From contig PAQY01000016.1 in assembly GCA_002709955.1 (NCBI GenBank), positions 1-64,000 on the forward strand: a stretch of 64,000 bases of DNA, given 5' to 3'. The stretch is from Rhodospirillaceae bacterium (GTDB lineage Bacteria; Pseudomonadota; Alphaproteobacteria; UBA8366; Aestuariispiraceae). The notes under the pieces are model-generated. The model was not told the origin of the DNA. It searched no databases and saw only the letters and a program-made list of their open reading frames with translations. Below, one piece after another: positions 56,133-64,000 of this stretch; the stretch's first letter is position 1; each line of letters starts with the position of its first letter. The position numbers and the translations under genes are program-made.

Positions 56133-56237
56133 TAGCGCAAATCCCGAGCAAACGGAATCGTTTGCGACGACGCATTTGCTAAAGAAACAAATGGTTAGAG
56201 TGTCCTGTGTGAGCTCATGCGAACGCATGATGCTCTA
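56133..56237. repeat. 105-bp palindromic element, copy 2
   Basis: Second copy of the element at 19438-19542, with four differences. It is bounded by TAGCGC and GCTCTA (one mismatch in the inverted ends), with a perfect CATTTG/CAAATG hairpin here. It lies in the divergent spacer between the hydrolase and cupin genes and ends ten bases before the cupin ribosome site. Confidence 0.85.
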
Positions 56238-56256
56238 GCGCCAATAGAGGAGCAAT

Positions 56257-56592
56257 ATGATGACCGCCATTGACCGCCAGCACACTGGCTCTCACCACAT
56301 TGATACGACTCTAAACAATTGGCAGGAAACCGGCGCGCCCGGCTTCTGGCTGAAACCAATCTTTAAGGACAGCCAGACCGGCGTGTCCACGGCGCTGATG
56401 AAAATCGATCCCGGCGCCTATACCCCGGATCACGCCCATGACCAGTTGGAAGAAATCTATGTCCTGGACGGCGATTTCTATGACGCAGAGCACAGCTATG
56501 GCCCCGGCCACTATTGCCAACGCGCCATCGGCGCCATGCATGAGGCCGGATCCAAGGGCGGATGCACAATGCTGCTGATGTATCGGCGGTAA
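56257..56592 (+). CDS. Cupin domain (ChrR-like) protein
   Basis: A 111-residue single-domain cupin. Metal-binding pattern in PDHAHDQLEEIYVLDGDFYD and YGPGHYCQRAIGAMHEAGS. The form is close to the C-terminal cupin of ChrR anti-sigma factors and to stand-alone cupins; there is no sigma factor here, so a ligand-binding or small enzyme role is open. GAGG lies six bases before the ATG at 56257. A 105-bp repeat element lies just upstream. Confidence 0.82.
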   Translation: MMTAIDRQHTGSHHIDTTLNNWQETGAPGFWLKPIFKDSQTGVSTALMKIDPGAYTPDHAHDQLEEIYVLDGDFYDAEHSYGPGHYCQRAIGAMHEAGSKGGCTMLLMYRR

Positions 56593-57073
56593 GGGGGGAA
56601 GGAGCGGTTTACGAAGAATGATTGGGTACCGTTGTGTGACGTTATGCGTCTTCGCAACGCTTTCCAGAACGTGTTAAAGCCTTAACCAGCGAATCTGCTA
56701 CTTTTTCTGGCAAAATCAGAGTTCCGACCTTTGTTCAAGTCCCCATTTTGTATTGCCAAGGGCTTACTATCATTGGCACCTTCATATAGGCTGTTTTGTA
56801 TGGGTTGCCTAATTTAATGAGTATATTTTTAATCATGAATGGTACGACATTGTTTTATCCAATCGTTTTTCTTGGCTGTAGCTTAATCCGGCAATGTGGT
56901 GGCCCATGACGATAAATGTGCTCGTCTTGGTCTTTGAACTCACCAGAAAAACGGGGTTATGATGGATGGACACAGATTTTTTATTGCGGGGAAGAGAAAC
57001 AAAAGTTTAAGCATTGTATTGTAACGGCCAAATTACTCTGCTTCCTCGCTTCTACCTATCATAAAATACTGAA
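56593..57073. other. AT-rich spacer without a supported gene
   Basis: About 480 bases at the left edge of an AT-rich island. I see no supported gene. A 30-residue hydrophobic frame (56817-56909) and a longer frame overlapping the viperin gene 3' end were considered and not accepted. The words GTTCAAGTCCCC at 56733-56744 look like a tRNA T-loop but pairing fails. Confidence 0.4.
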
Positions 57074-58024
57074 CTACTTATGTGTTTTGTATCGCGCAGT
57101 AAACTTTTCTGGACAAAATTTAATGTCCTTAAAAGCTGCCCTTGGCCCAACGTTTAGAATAGGTTGGCTATACACGTAACCGCGATCATTCTGTGAGTTT
57201 TGGAAAAAACGACCATAAGGGTCGACCATAATATAAGATTGCTCCATGTCATTGTTGTCTTCGATTGTTATTATTGATTCAAATGCTTTATGGCGTTTCA
57301 AGAATGATTTAAATTCATCATCTGTAACTGATAAATCGGTCGTGGTTACAGGCAGCATTCGCATTATTTTCCACCTATCTGGTCGCGCTCTTTTAATTAG
57401 TTCAGATAGGTCCTCTGATGAATTCACAGAATTGACCACGGTGTTAATTTTGATCTTTATATTTAAATTTTTGCGTCTGATCCGGTCGATCAAGCTAAGT
57501 ACATCATCAATGGTCAAACATTTCCCACTTTTGTCCATTCGACCAATTTGAGAGTTTATCGTGGTACTTACCGAATCAACACTAAGCCCTATGATATCTA
57601 AACCGTTCGCACACTCAGTAATGACATCTGGTGAACTGCCGTTTGTGATAAGCGAAACATTGAATCCAATTTGTTTTGCTTGAAACACTATTCTTTGTAG
57701 GGAATTTCTCAGAATAGTAGGCTCTCCACCAGCCAAACTTAGACGCTGAGAACTCCATGAAAGACTTTTCTGCAGTGCATTGGGCGTCGCGCCATTGAAG
57801 TAGTTGTATAAACATTTAAGAAGGTTCTCTGTTGCTGTGTTATCTCGCCATAATTCTCTTTTTTGGTCAGTTTTTGCCCATTTTGCATAACAGTACTTAC
57901 ACTTGAAATTGCATGGTTGAGTAATATGCCAATTTAGCACTAACTCCTCAATTTTTTGTACTATTTTTGTGGGTTCATTAACTATAAGTTTATTTTGATT
58001 ATGCCGTATTATATTGCTTTCCAT
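57074..58024 (-). CDS. Prokaryotic viperin homologue (radical SAM)
   Basis: A 316-residue radical SAM enzyme matching the viperin family, which converts a nucleoside triphosphate into a 3'-deoxy-3',4'-didehydro form that stops viral RNA synthesis. The [4Fe-4S] site is CNFKCKYC (Cys 38, 42, 45). LNWHITQPCNFKCKYC parallels human viperin, as do SLAGGEPTI, IIGLSVDSVS, KINTVVNSVN, DRWKIMRMLPV, DEFKSFLKRH and a C-terminal ILNVGPRAAF. It keeps the viperin C-terminal region that binds the nucleotide. ATG at 58024 has GAGG six bases upstream; the longer start at 58099 is less likely. Which nucleotide it uses is not predictable. Confidence 0.85.
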   Translation of the reverse strand: MESNIIRHNQNKLIVNEPTKIVQKIEELVLNWHITQPCNFKCKYCYAKWAKTDQKRELWRDNTATENLLKCLYNYFNGATPNALQKSLSWSSQRLSLAGGEPTILRNSLQRIVFQAKQIGFNVSLITNGSSPDVITECANGLDIIGLSVDSVSTTINSQIGRMDKSGKCLTIDDVLSLIDRIRRKNLNIKIKINTVVNSVNSSEDLSELIKRARPDRWKIMRMLPVTTTDLSVTDDEFKSFLKRHKAFESIITIEDNNDMEQSYIMVDPYGRFFQNSQNDRGYVYSQPILNVGPRAAFKDIKFCPEKFTARYKTHK

Positions 58025-58102
58025 TTTGACCTCTTCTAACAGTTTTTGTTGACTCAACTGCTTTTCTGTGATTATTTCGAAATATACAAAAAGGACCATT
58101 AA

Positions 58103-58132
58103 GTCAAAATTGCATAAATAGGATAATTTGAC
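58103..58132. promoter_or_regulatory. Inverted repeat between viperin and HTH genes
   Basis: GTCAAAATT (58103-58111) and AATTTGAC (58125-58132) form an inverted repeat with a one-base bulge. It covers a TTGACT (minus strand) that could be the -35 of the viperin gene, and TTGACA (58128-58133) in the HTH gene direction. It is a candidate operator for the HTH protein. Confidence 0.45.
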
Positions 58133-58135
58133 AAA

Positions 58136-58498
58136 ATGGAAAAAAATGCAATAACTTTCTCAATGGTGGTTGCAAAATTTCTAAACGACATCCGGGAATC
58201 TTCGGGCCTTTCTCAATCCGAATTTCTTGAGAGGTTGGAAATGTCTCAATCATCTTGGTCAAGATTAAATCGTGGATTGTCATTTTTGACGTTGGAAGAG
58301 CTAAGGATTGCTTGCAAACTTCTAAACGTCGATGCATCCAACATTATAAAAAGCGCAGAAATCGCAATTGAAAAATTAAAAAATCAAGAAAATATAGAAG
58401 TTTTGTCTGCCAAAAAAGCTATTGATAATAAAACTGTTGCAACAACAATTGTTGCTGCCGCCGCACTTGCATTTCTCTTAGCACGCATATCAAAATAA
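58136..58498 (+). CDS. HTH (XRE-type) protein with a C-terminal membrane helix
   Basis: A 120-residue protein, divergent from the viperin gene and 111 bases from it. Residues about 14-60 form a helix-turn-helix (FLNDIRESSGLSQSEFLERL, then MSQSSWSRLNRGL). A charged helical linker follows, and the last 20 residues are a hydrophobic helix (TTIVAAAALAFLLARIS), so the protein is probably anchored in the membrane with the DNA-binding part in the cytoplasm. AT-rich like its neighbour. The start could also be the ATG at 58163. Confidence 0.7.
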   Translation: MEKNAITFSMVVAKFLNDIRESSGLSQSEFLERLEMSQSSWSRLNRGLSFLTLEELRIACKLLNVDASNIIKSAEIAIEKLKNQENIEVLSAKKAIDNKTVATTIVAAAALAFLLARISK

Positions 58499-58523
58499 TT
58501 GTTAGTTGGAGCTAAACTTATGC

Positions 58524-60959
58524 TCACCCCCGCTCCACAAAACTCGCCACAACAGTTTTCTTCCCGGCCTTATCGAACTCAATTGAGAGGCGGTCGCCGT
58601 CTATGGCGGTGATGGTGCCGGGGCCGAATTTTTGGTGGAAGACGCGCTCTCCTGTGCCGAAATCGTGGTCGGTGCTGCTGCTGTAGCTGGCATCGATCAC
58701 CGGTGCGCGGGTTTGGCTGAGGCCGCGCTGTTTCAGGCGTTGCCAGCCAGGGCCGCCGCCCTGAGAAGAATAGGTGGGGGCCGAGTAAGTGGAACCAGAA
58801 TCGAAGTCTGAGGCTTTCGCACCGCCGAAGCCGCCACCAGTCGTGCCGCCCCCGAAGCTGCTGCTGCGGCCATAGCCGACCTGGGTGAAGGCAGCGCGGT
58901 CTTCGGCGCGGCCGCCACCAATGCCGCCATAGACGCCGCGGTCGGCCTCGATCAGGGCGTGTTCCTGGGGCAATTCATCGATGAAGCGCGACGGCAGGGC
59001 GGCATTCCAGGAGCCGTGAATGCGGCGGTTGGCAGCGAAGCTGATTTCACAGCGGCGCTTGGCGCGGGTGATCCCGACATAGGCCAGGCGGCGTTCTTCT
59101 TCCAGCCCGGCCAGGCCGCTTTCATCCATGGCGCGCTGATGGGGGAACAGGCCTTCTTCCCATCCCGGCAGGAAGACGGTCTCAAATTCCAGACCTTTAG
59201 CAGCATGCAGCGTCATGACCGAGACCATGGGGCCGACCGTGTTGGATTCGACCTCCATCACCAGGCTGATATGTTCCAGGAAGGCGGGCAGGTCGTCGAA
59301 TTCCTGCATGCCCGACAGCATTTCCTTGAGGTTTTCCAGCTTGCCAGCGGCTTCCGGCTTTTTCGACTGCTTCCAGAAATCGGTATAGCCGCTTTCTTCC
59401 AGCACGGTTTCGGTCAGTTCCACATGGTCAATGCCTTCGGACAGGCGGCGCCAGCGGTCGAACATGTCCATCGCGGCGAACAGCTTGCTGCGGGCAGCCG
59501 CCTTCAATTCGTCGGTTTCCACCATGCGTTGGGCGGTAATGGACAGCGGCAGGCCTTGCGCCCGGGCGGCCTTGTGCAGCGCTTGCAGTGTGGTTTTGCC
59601 GATGCCGCGCGCGGGCTTGTTGATGATCCGCTCAAAGGCCAGATCATCGGCGGGCTGGTGGATCACCCGCAGATAGGCGATGGCGTCGCGGATCTCTTCG
59701 CGCTCATAGAACCGGGGGCCGCCGACAACGCGATAGGGAATGCCCAGGGTGATGAAGCGTTCTTCGAATTCGCGGGTCTGGAAGCCAGCGCGGACCAGGA
59801 TAGCGATTTCGTCCAGCGGCTCGTTCTTCAATTGCAGCGCTTCGACCTCATCGGCGATCAGGCGGGCTTCCTCGTCCCCATCCCACAGGCCGCGCACGCG
59901 CACCTTGTCGCCATCATTGCGGTCGGTCCACAGGGTCTTGCCCAGTCGCCCCTCGTTCTTCTCAATCAGGCCCGAAGCCGCGCCGAGAATATGGGGGGTG
60001 GAGCGATAGTTCCGTTCCAGCCGCACGACCTTCGCGCCGGGAAAGTCCTTTTCAAAACGCAGGATGTTGCCAACCTCTGCCCCGCGCCAGCCATAGATCG
60101 ACTGATCATCATCGCCAACACAACAGATATTCTGGCTTTCGCCTTCCTTGCGGCCTTGGGCCAACAGGCGCAGCCAGAGATATTGCGAGACGTTGGTATC
60201 CTGATACTCATCGACCAAGATATATTGGAACAGATGGCGATAGCGCTCCAGCACTTCGGGGTGCTTGGTAAAGATCGTCAGATTGTGCAGCAGCAGATCG
60301 CCAAAGTCACAGGCATTCAGGGTACTAAGCCGCTGTTGATACTGGCGATAGATTTCCATCGCGCGGCCATTGGCAATGTCGCCGGACTCTGAGGCACTGA
60401 CACGCTCCGGGACTTGGCCCTTGTCCTTCCAGCGCTGGATGACATGGATCAGCATGCGGGCGGGCCAGCGCTTTTCGTCTACGCCTTCGGCTTCCAATAC
60501 CTGTTTCAACAGGCGGATCTGGTCGTCGGTATCCAGAATGGTGAAGCTGGATTTCAGGCCGACCAGTTCAGCATGTTTGCGCAGGATGCGGGTGCCCAGT
60601 GCGTGGAAGGTTCCCAGCCACATCCCCTCTGTCGCCGGGCCAACCAGATGGGCGACGCGCTCGCGCATTTCCTTGGCGGCCTTGTTGGTGAAGGTGACGC
60701 ACAGGATCTGATAGGGCTTGGCCTTGCCCTGATGCAGAATTTGCGCAAGCCGGGTGGTCAGCACGCGGGTCTTGCCGGTGCCAGCCCCTGCCAGTACCAG
60801 AACGGGTCCGTCAATTACCTCCACCGCCAGGCGCTGGGCATCGTTCAGAGTGTCCAGCCAGGGCGGCGGCGCGGAATTGCTGCGCCCCGGATAGGCGGGG
60901 GCTGGGCCGCTGGGCACAGCGGGGAAGTCGATATCGTCGTAATCCAATGGGTCTGACAT
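58524..60959 (-). CDS. pcrA: UvrD/PcrA-family ATP-dependent DNA helicase
   Basis: An 811-residue superfamily 1A helicase that unwinds DNA 3'-5' in repair and replication. Motif I VLAGAGTGKTRVLTTR near residue 52, motif Ia TFTNKAAKEMRERV, motif II FQYILVDEYQDTNV, motif III GDDDQSIYGWRGA, motif V VMTLHAAKGLEF and motif VI RRLAYVGITRAKRR are all present. The C-terminal 110 residues are Gly/Ser-rich and end in a Tudor-like segment. UvrD and PcrA cannot be told apart by sequence alone here. Its end is 26 bases after the HTH gene. Confidence 0.94.
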   Translation of the reverse strand: MSDPLDYDDIDFPAVPSGPAPAYPGRSNSAPPPWLDTLNDAQRLAVEVIDGPVLVLAGAGTGKTRVLTTRLAQILHQGKAKPYQILCVTFTNKAAKEMRERVAHLVGPATEGMWLGTFHALGTRILRKHAELVGLKSSFTILDTDDQIRLLKQVLEAEGVDEKRWPARMLIHVIQRWKDKGQVPERVSASESGDIANGRAMEIYRQYQQRLSTLNACDFGDLLLHNLTIFTKHPEVLERYRHLFQYILVDEYQDTNVSQYLWLRLLAQGRKEGESQNICCVGDDDQSIYGWRGAEVGNILRFEKDFPGAKVVRLERNYRSTPHILGAASGLIEKNEGRLGKTLWTDRNDGDKVRVRGLWDGDEEARLIADEVEALQLKNEPLDEIAILVRAGFQTREFEERFITLGIPYRVVGGPRFYEREEIRDAIAYLRVIHQPADDLAFERIINKPARGIGKTTLQALHKAARAQGLPLSITAQRMVETDELKAAARSKLFAAMDMFDRWRRLSEGIDHVELTETVLEESGYTDFWKQSKKPEAAGKLENLKEMLSGMQEFDDLPAFLEHISLVMEVESNTVGPMVSVMTLHAAKGLEFETVFLPGWEEGLFPHQRAMDESGLAGLEEERRLAYVGITRAKRRCEISFAANRRIHGSWNAALPSRFIDELPQEHALIEADRGVYGGIGGGRAEDRAAFTQVGYGRSSSFGGGTTGGGFGGAKASDFDSGSTYSAPTYSSQGGGPGWQRLKQRGLSQTRAPVIDASYSSSTDHDFGTGERVFHQKFGPGTITAIDGDRLSIEFDKAGKKTVVASFVERG

Positions 60960-61028
60960 GGGTTCTAGTATAGCCTTCAGGCGCGTAGGGAAAACCCCAC
61001 CAGATACAGGGGAGTCAAAAATATCCGG

Positions 61029-61442
61029 TCATTCTGTGTCTTCGGGGCCGACCCACATGAAGGGGTTATACGCGATCTCCCACAAATGGCCGTCCAAGTC
61101 CTTGAAATACCCGGAATAGCCGCCCCAGAAAACCTTCTGAGGGAGTTTTACAGCCGTCGCCCCGGCCCCAAGGGCCTCTGCGAACAGGGCATCGACTTCA
61201 GCTTCGGAACCCAGATTATGGGCCAGGGCAAAGCTGTTGAAACTGGCTTTCTCGCACGGCACATTGGCGTCTTGCGCCAACGAGTCGCGCCCAAATAGCC
61301 CCAGCCATGTGCCGTTCAGGGTGAAGAAGGCGACACTGGGCGGAGAATCCATGCGCGGCAGTCCCAAGCCTTTTTCATAAAAGGCGATCGATTTTTCCAA
61401 ATCATCCACGCCCAGCGTGATCATACTGATTCTGGGTTTCAT
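61029..61442 (-). CDS. VOC (glyoxalase/bleomycin resistance) family protein
   Basis: A 137-residue vicinal-oxygen-chelate fold protein made of two babbb modules. It starts MKPRISMITLGVDDLEKSIAFY and has LFGRDSLAQDANVP and LDGHLWEIAYNPFMW with the usual metal-ligand Glu in WEIAYN. Substrate unknown. It starts four bases inside the stop of the DMT transporter, so the two are coupled. Confidence 0.82.
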   Translation of the reverse strand: MKPRISMITLGVDDLEKSIAFYEKGLGLPRMDSPPSVAFFTLNGTWLGLFGRDSLAQDANVPCEKASFNSFALAHNLGSEAEVDALFAEALGAGATAVKLPQKVFWGGYSGYFKDLDGHLWEIAYNPFMWVGPEDTE

Positions 61443-62422
61443 GGACGGGGTTCCATTTTCTCCGCTTCAGTCCGGTTTGCTGTGCCCTGACGCTCTCGCC
61501 ACCAGATCATCAAGCCGCTGATAACAATGATAACGCCCCCCACGGCCATGTTCCATGCCGGGATATCCCCCCAAATGGCATAGCCCATCCCTGCGGCAAA
61601 GATCAGGCTGATATAACGGAACGGGGCGACCAGATTGACAGGTGCAAAGCGGAAACTTTCGATCTGAAAGAAATACGCCCCGAACATAAAGGCAGCTGCG
61701 CCCAGGATCAGGGCGATATCAAACAGGCCTGGCATCTGCCACGAACCGGCTGTCACCGTGGTATAGCCCGATATGACAACCGCCAGCACTGTATAGAACA
61801 TAATCGCCAGCGAATCGTCACCTGAGACCAGTCGGCGCGACGAGACATCGCGAACCGCCGTCAGCAAGGCCGTGACCAGGGGCAACATCGCCACCTGCCA
61901 GCTATAGGCCGCAGGGGCGTCTATTAACAATCCACCGGGGTTCAGGGCGATGAAGACACCGACAAATCCAACAGCCATCGCGATCCAGCGCCGCCAGCCG
62001 ACAGTTTCTTGCAGAATAACAATCGCCAACAGGGTTGAGAAGACAGGCGAGATGAAGACGATTGCAAGCGCATCTGCCATCGGCATCAGGCTGAGTGCCG
62101 TCAAGAAGGTGAAGGTGGCCGCCGTGATCGCCAGTGCCCGAACCCCCATCGCCGTCTTGTTCTGAATGCGCAAAGCCCCCATACGACCTTTCAACTGCAG
62201 CAGGCCAATGATCACAAACAGAATGACCGTCCCACGCAGCGCCATGATCTCTCCGACCGGCCAGTTTGCGGTCAGGAATTTCGCAATCGAATCATTCAGG
62301 GTCAGCAGAAACGACCCCATGATCGCAAAGGCGATGCCTTTGGTTGGCAGATCAGACGTTGTTGGACGCAAGGGCTGGGGCAGATTGGGGGCCGGAATGG
62401 TAGGGGGCGTCGGGCCGCTCAT
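61439..62422 (-). CDS. DMT/EamA family transporter
   Basis: A 327-residue inner-membrane protein with ten predicted helices in two EamA repeats. It begins after a Pro-rich cytoplasmic tail (to about residue 30) with IAFAIMGSFLLTLNDSIAKF, then LRGTVILFVII. Exports an unknown metabolite. ATG at 62422 (MSGPTPP) has GGAGG seven bases upstream, preferred over 62455. Overlaps the ClC gene stop by four bases. Confidence 0.88.
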   Translation of the reverse strand: MSGPTPPTIPAPNLPQPLRPTTSDLPTKGIAFAIMGSFLLTLNDSIAKFLTANWPVGEIMALRGTVILFVIIGLLQLKGRMGALRIQNKTAMGVRALAITAATFTFLTALSLMPMADALAIVFISPVFSTLLAIVILQETVGWRRWIAMAVGFVGVFIALNPGGLLIDAPAAYSWQVAMLPLVTALLTAVRDVSSRRLVSGDDSLAIMFYTVLAVVISGYTTVTAGSWQMPGLFDIALILGAAAFMFGAYFFQIESFRFAPVNLVAPFRYISLIFAAGMGYAIWGDIPAWNMAVGGVIIVISGLMIWWRERQGTANRTEAEKMEPRP

Positions 62423-64000
62423 ATCGCTTCCTCCCGCCGTGTGTCCAGAATGCATTGGTGATAGCGGGCCATCACGTCATGTTCGTGCAAAACCCCCATC
62501 AAACGTTTGTCTTCCAGATTATTAACCACGGCGATATGTTCCTCGTTACACTCTTCCAGCAAGTTCATTGCATCTTCCAGGTCCGTATCGACGGTGGCCA
62601 GGGGCGGTGCCCGGCGACAGACATCAATCGCGCGCAGATCCGAGTCATGGAGATGTTCAAAGGCATCCGCCCCCAAATCTCCTAAGATGATGGTCCCGAC
62701 CAGACAGCCTTCCTCGTCAACGACAAAGACCTCGCTATAGCGGGTAGCGGTCAGTTTCTGGCGTATTTCCGGCAGCAAAGAGGAAGGTTGAACCGTCACA
62801 TAATCCTGTTCCATGACTTCCCGGACATTGGTTTGTCGGATGATGCGGGATTCCCGGCTGCCCATCAGGTTGATTCCGCGGGCTTCCAACTGCCAGTGAA
62901 AGAAAGAACGCTTATACGTTGCTGTGAATATCTGTGTCGCGATGACTGTGGCAATCATCACGGCGATTGTCAGCGCGGAATCCCGGGTTAATTCATACAC
63001 GATGAAGATTGTTGAAATCGGGGCCCCCAATGTGGCACCGGCCACTGCGCCCATACCGACCAATGTATAGGCCCCATGCCCGGAAGAGAGATAGGGGAAA
63101 ATACCTGTCGCAACGAAGCCAAATGCCCCCCCTAACATCGCGCCCAGAAACAGCGATGGAGAAAAGATCCCCCCGCCGAACCCAGAGCCAAGTGTCAGTG
63201 CCGTTGCCGCCGTCTTGAATACAAGCAAGGTGATCAGCATGGTCAAAGGCAGCATCTCATTTAGGGCTTCGTCCGTTGCCTCATATCCCACGCCCATGAC
63301 TTGCGGCAGGAACAGGCCGATAACCCCAACGGCCAGGCCCGCCAGGGCGGGGCGCAGAATGGGATGGATGTTCAATCGATTATGCGTATTCCGGACAACG
63401 TCAATGGAAACGCACAGCGCGACCGCGACCCCTGCGCTGATACAGCCCAGAATCGCAAAGGCGGGAAATTCCCAGAAGGAGGCGATTTCGTGTACCGGGA
63501 TGGTGAAGGCCGGGAAATCTCCAAAATAAGAGCGGCTGACCAGGGTGCCCCCGACAGAGGCGATGACGACAGGGGCAAAGCTGCGCAAGGCATAGGAGCC
63601 AATGACCACTTCCAGCGAAAAGAACACGCCTGCAATTGGGGCATTAAAACTGGCTGCCACACCAGACGCCACACCGCATCCTAACAACAGGCGGCGGGTT
63701 TCCGGGTCCAGCTTCAGGATTTGTGAAATCAGGGTCGACAGAAAGGCGGCGAAATGAACAACCGGTCCTTCGCGCCCCGCTGATCCGCCTGATCCAATGG
63801 TAATGGCGGAAACGACAAAGCCGCCAAAGCCGCTGCGTTTGCTCATCTTACTGCGGCGAAAGGCGGATGCTTCCATCACATCAGCGACGCCTTGGGGACG
63901 GCGATCCGGCATCAGATAATAGACGATCAAACCGACCAGAAGTCCCCCAACCGCCGGGGCGAAAAGGATAATCCAGGGGGATACATCTGCCGCATTGGAA
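62419..64000 (-). CDS. ClC-type chloride channel/antiporter with CBS domains (5' end beyond window)
   Basis: The C-terminal part of a ClC chloride transporter. The frame stays open to the window's right edge, so the start is not in the window; codons before the TTG at 63930 read as a helix (WIILFAPAVGGLLVGLIVYY). Signature: GSGGSAGREGPVVHFAAF with the gating Glu in REGP, later GGGIFSPSLFLGAMLGGAFG. Two CBS domains follow (about the last 130 residues), beginning VREVMEQDYVTVQ, that regulate the pore by nucleotides. Confidence 0.9.
   Translation of the reverse strand, partial: SNAADVSPWIILFAPAVGGLLVGLIVYYLMPDRRPQGVADVMEASAFRRSKMSKRSGFGGFVVSAITIGSGGSAGREGPVVHFAAFLSTLISQILKLDPETRRLLLGCGVASGVAASFNAPIAGVFFSLEVVIGSYALRSFAPVVIASVGGTLVSRSYFGDFPAFTIPVHEIASFWEFPAFAILGCISAGVAVALCVSIDVVRNTHNRLNIHPILRPALAGLAVGVIGLFLPQVMGVGYEATDEALNEMLPLTMLITLLVFKTAATALTLGSGFGGGIFSPSLFLGAMLGGAFGFVATGIFPYLSSGHGAYTLVGMGAVAGATLGAPISTIFIVYELTRDSALTIAVMIATVIATQIFTATYKRSFFHWQLEARGINLMGSRESRIIRQTNVREVMEQDYVTVQPSSLLPEIRQKLTATRYSEVFVVDEEGCLVGTIILGDLGADAFEHLHDSDLRAIDVCRRAPPLATVDTDLEDAMNLLEECNEEHIAVVNNLEDKRLMGVLHEHDVMARYHQCILDTRREEAI

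Noticed and set aside
56733-56744. tRNA T-loop-like words, as at an island edge
   Set aside because: The flanking five bases do not pair, and no acceptor stem is found, so no tRNA or attachment site is claimed.
56817-56909. A 30-residue hydrophobic frame
   Set aside because: It is very short, the ribosome site is weak, and it sits in an AT-rich spacer where such frames arise by chance.
56916-57179. An 87-residue plus-strand frame
   Set aside because: It overlaps the 3' end of the viperin gene on the other strand, has no ribosome site, and its second half is only antisense to viperin.
58959-60392. A long (477-residue) frame opposite the helicase
   Set aside because: It is antisense to a complete and well-motif-supported UvrD gene; the length comes from GC-rich codon mirroring.

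Overview
The window reads as a chromosomal stretch from an alphaproteobacterium, most likely of the Rhodospirillales type. Support comes from the hemC-hemD-mitofilin-hemY block, a twin-gene ABC-2 exporter, the Kdo/lipid A cluster (msbA-like, LPLAT, waaA, lpxK, lpxL), an apparent alpha-r8/suhB-family small RNA, and typical alphaproteobacterial intergenic palindromes. Most of it is GC-rich and densely packed, with many ATGA-type overlaps. One visibly AT-rich patch (about 56.6-58.5 kb) stands out.

Layout. 0.2-5.3 kb: serA, a PqiA-like membrane protein, a lipoprotein, kdsB, a membrane-anchored cytochrome c and hisN. 5.4-11.2 kb: yejABEF peptide importer. 11.3-13.0 kb: two tandem ABC-2 permeases without an adjacent ATPase. 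13.0-19.4 kb: a methyltransferase, a DUF1178 protein, a PadR regulator with a good palindromic operator, and an RND adaptor/pump pair. 19.4-28.3 kb: gpsA, hemC, a hemD-mitofilin fused reading frame, hemY, pmbA/tldE, a small membrane protein and purD. 28.4-37.9 kb: an orphan protein, xseA, an M23 peptidase, a methyltransferase and the LPS cluster. 38.1-42.1 kb: an unlisted 55-residue membrane protein coupled to a methyltransferase, then a likely plcP-agt lipid-remodelling pair facing a diacylglycerol-kinase-family gene. 42.2-48.3 kb: a glycine-zipper lipoprotein, the sRNA, a degenerate serine-hydrolase-fold protein, a nitrilase-family protein, grxC, a J-domain protein and an HTH-prephenate dehydratase fusion. 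48.3-56.6 kb: nudC, the urease operon ureDABCEFG, repeat-rich spacers, an alpha/beta hydrolase and a cupin. 56.6-58.5 kb: a prokaryotic viperin homologue divergent from an HTH protein with a C-terminal membrane helix. 58.5-64 kb: a UvrD/PcrA helicase, a VOC protein, a DMT transporter and a ClC channel cut by the window end.

Most notable: (1) the viperin / membrane-anchored HTH pair on an AT-rich island, a candidate antiviral locus with its own regulator; (2) two unusual in-frame fusions, HemD-mitofilin and XRE-prephenate dehydratase, the latter preceded by a promoter that would give a leaderless mRNA; (3) the suhB/mmgR-like sRNA, whose two hairpins both contain a G.U pair that works only on the minus strand; (4) the plcP-agt operon; (5) a beta-lactamase-fold protein that has lost its catalytic Lys and Tyr; (6) a 105-bp palindromic element present twice, 37 kb apart.
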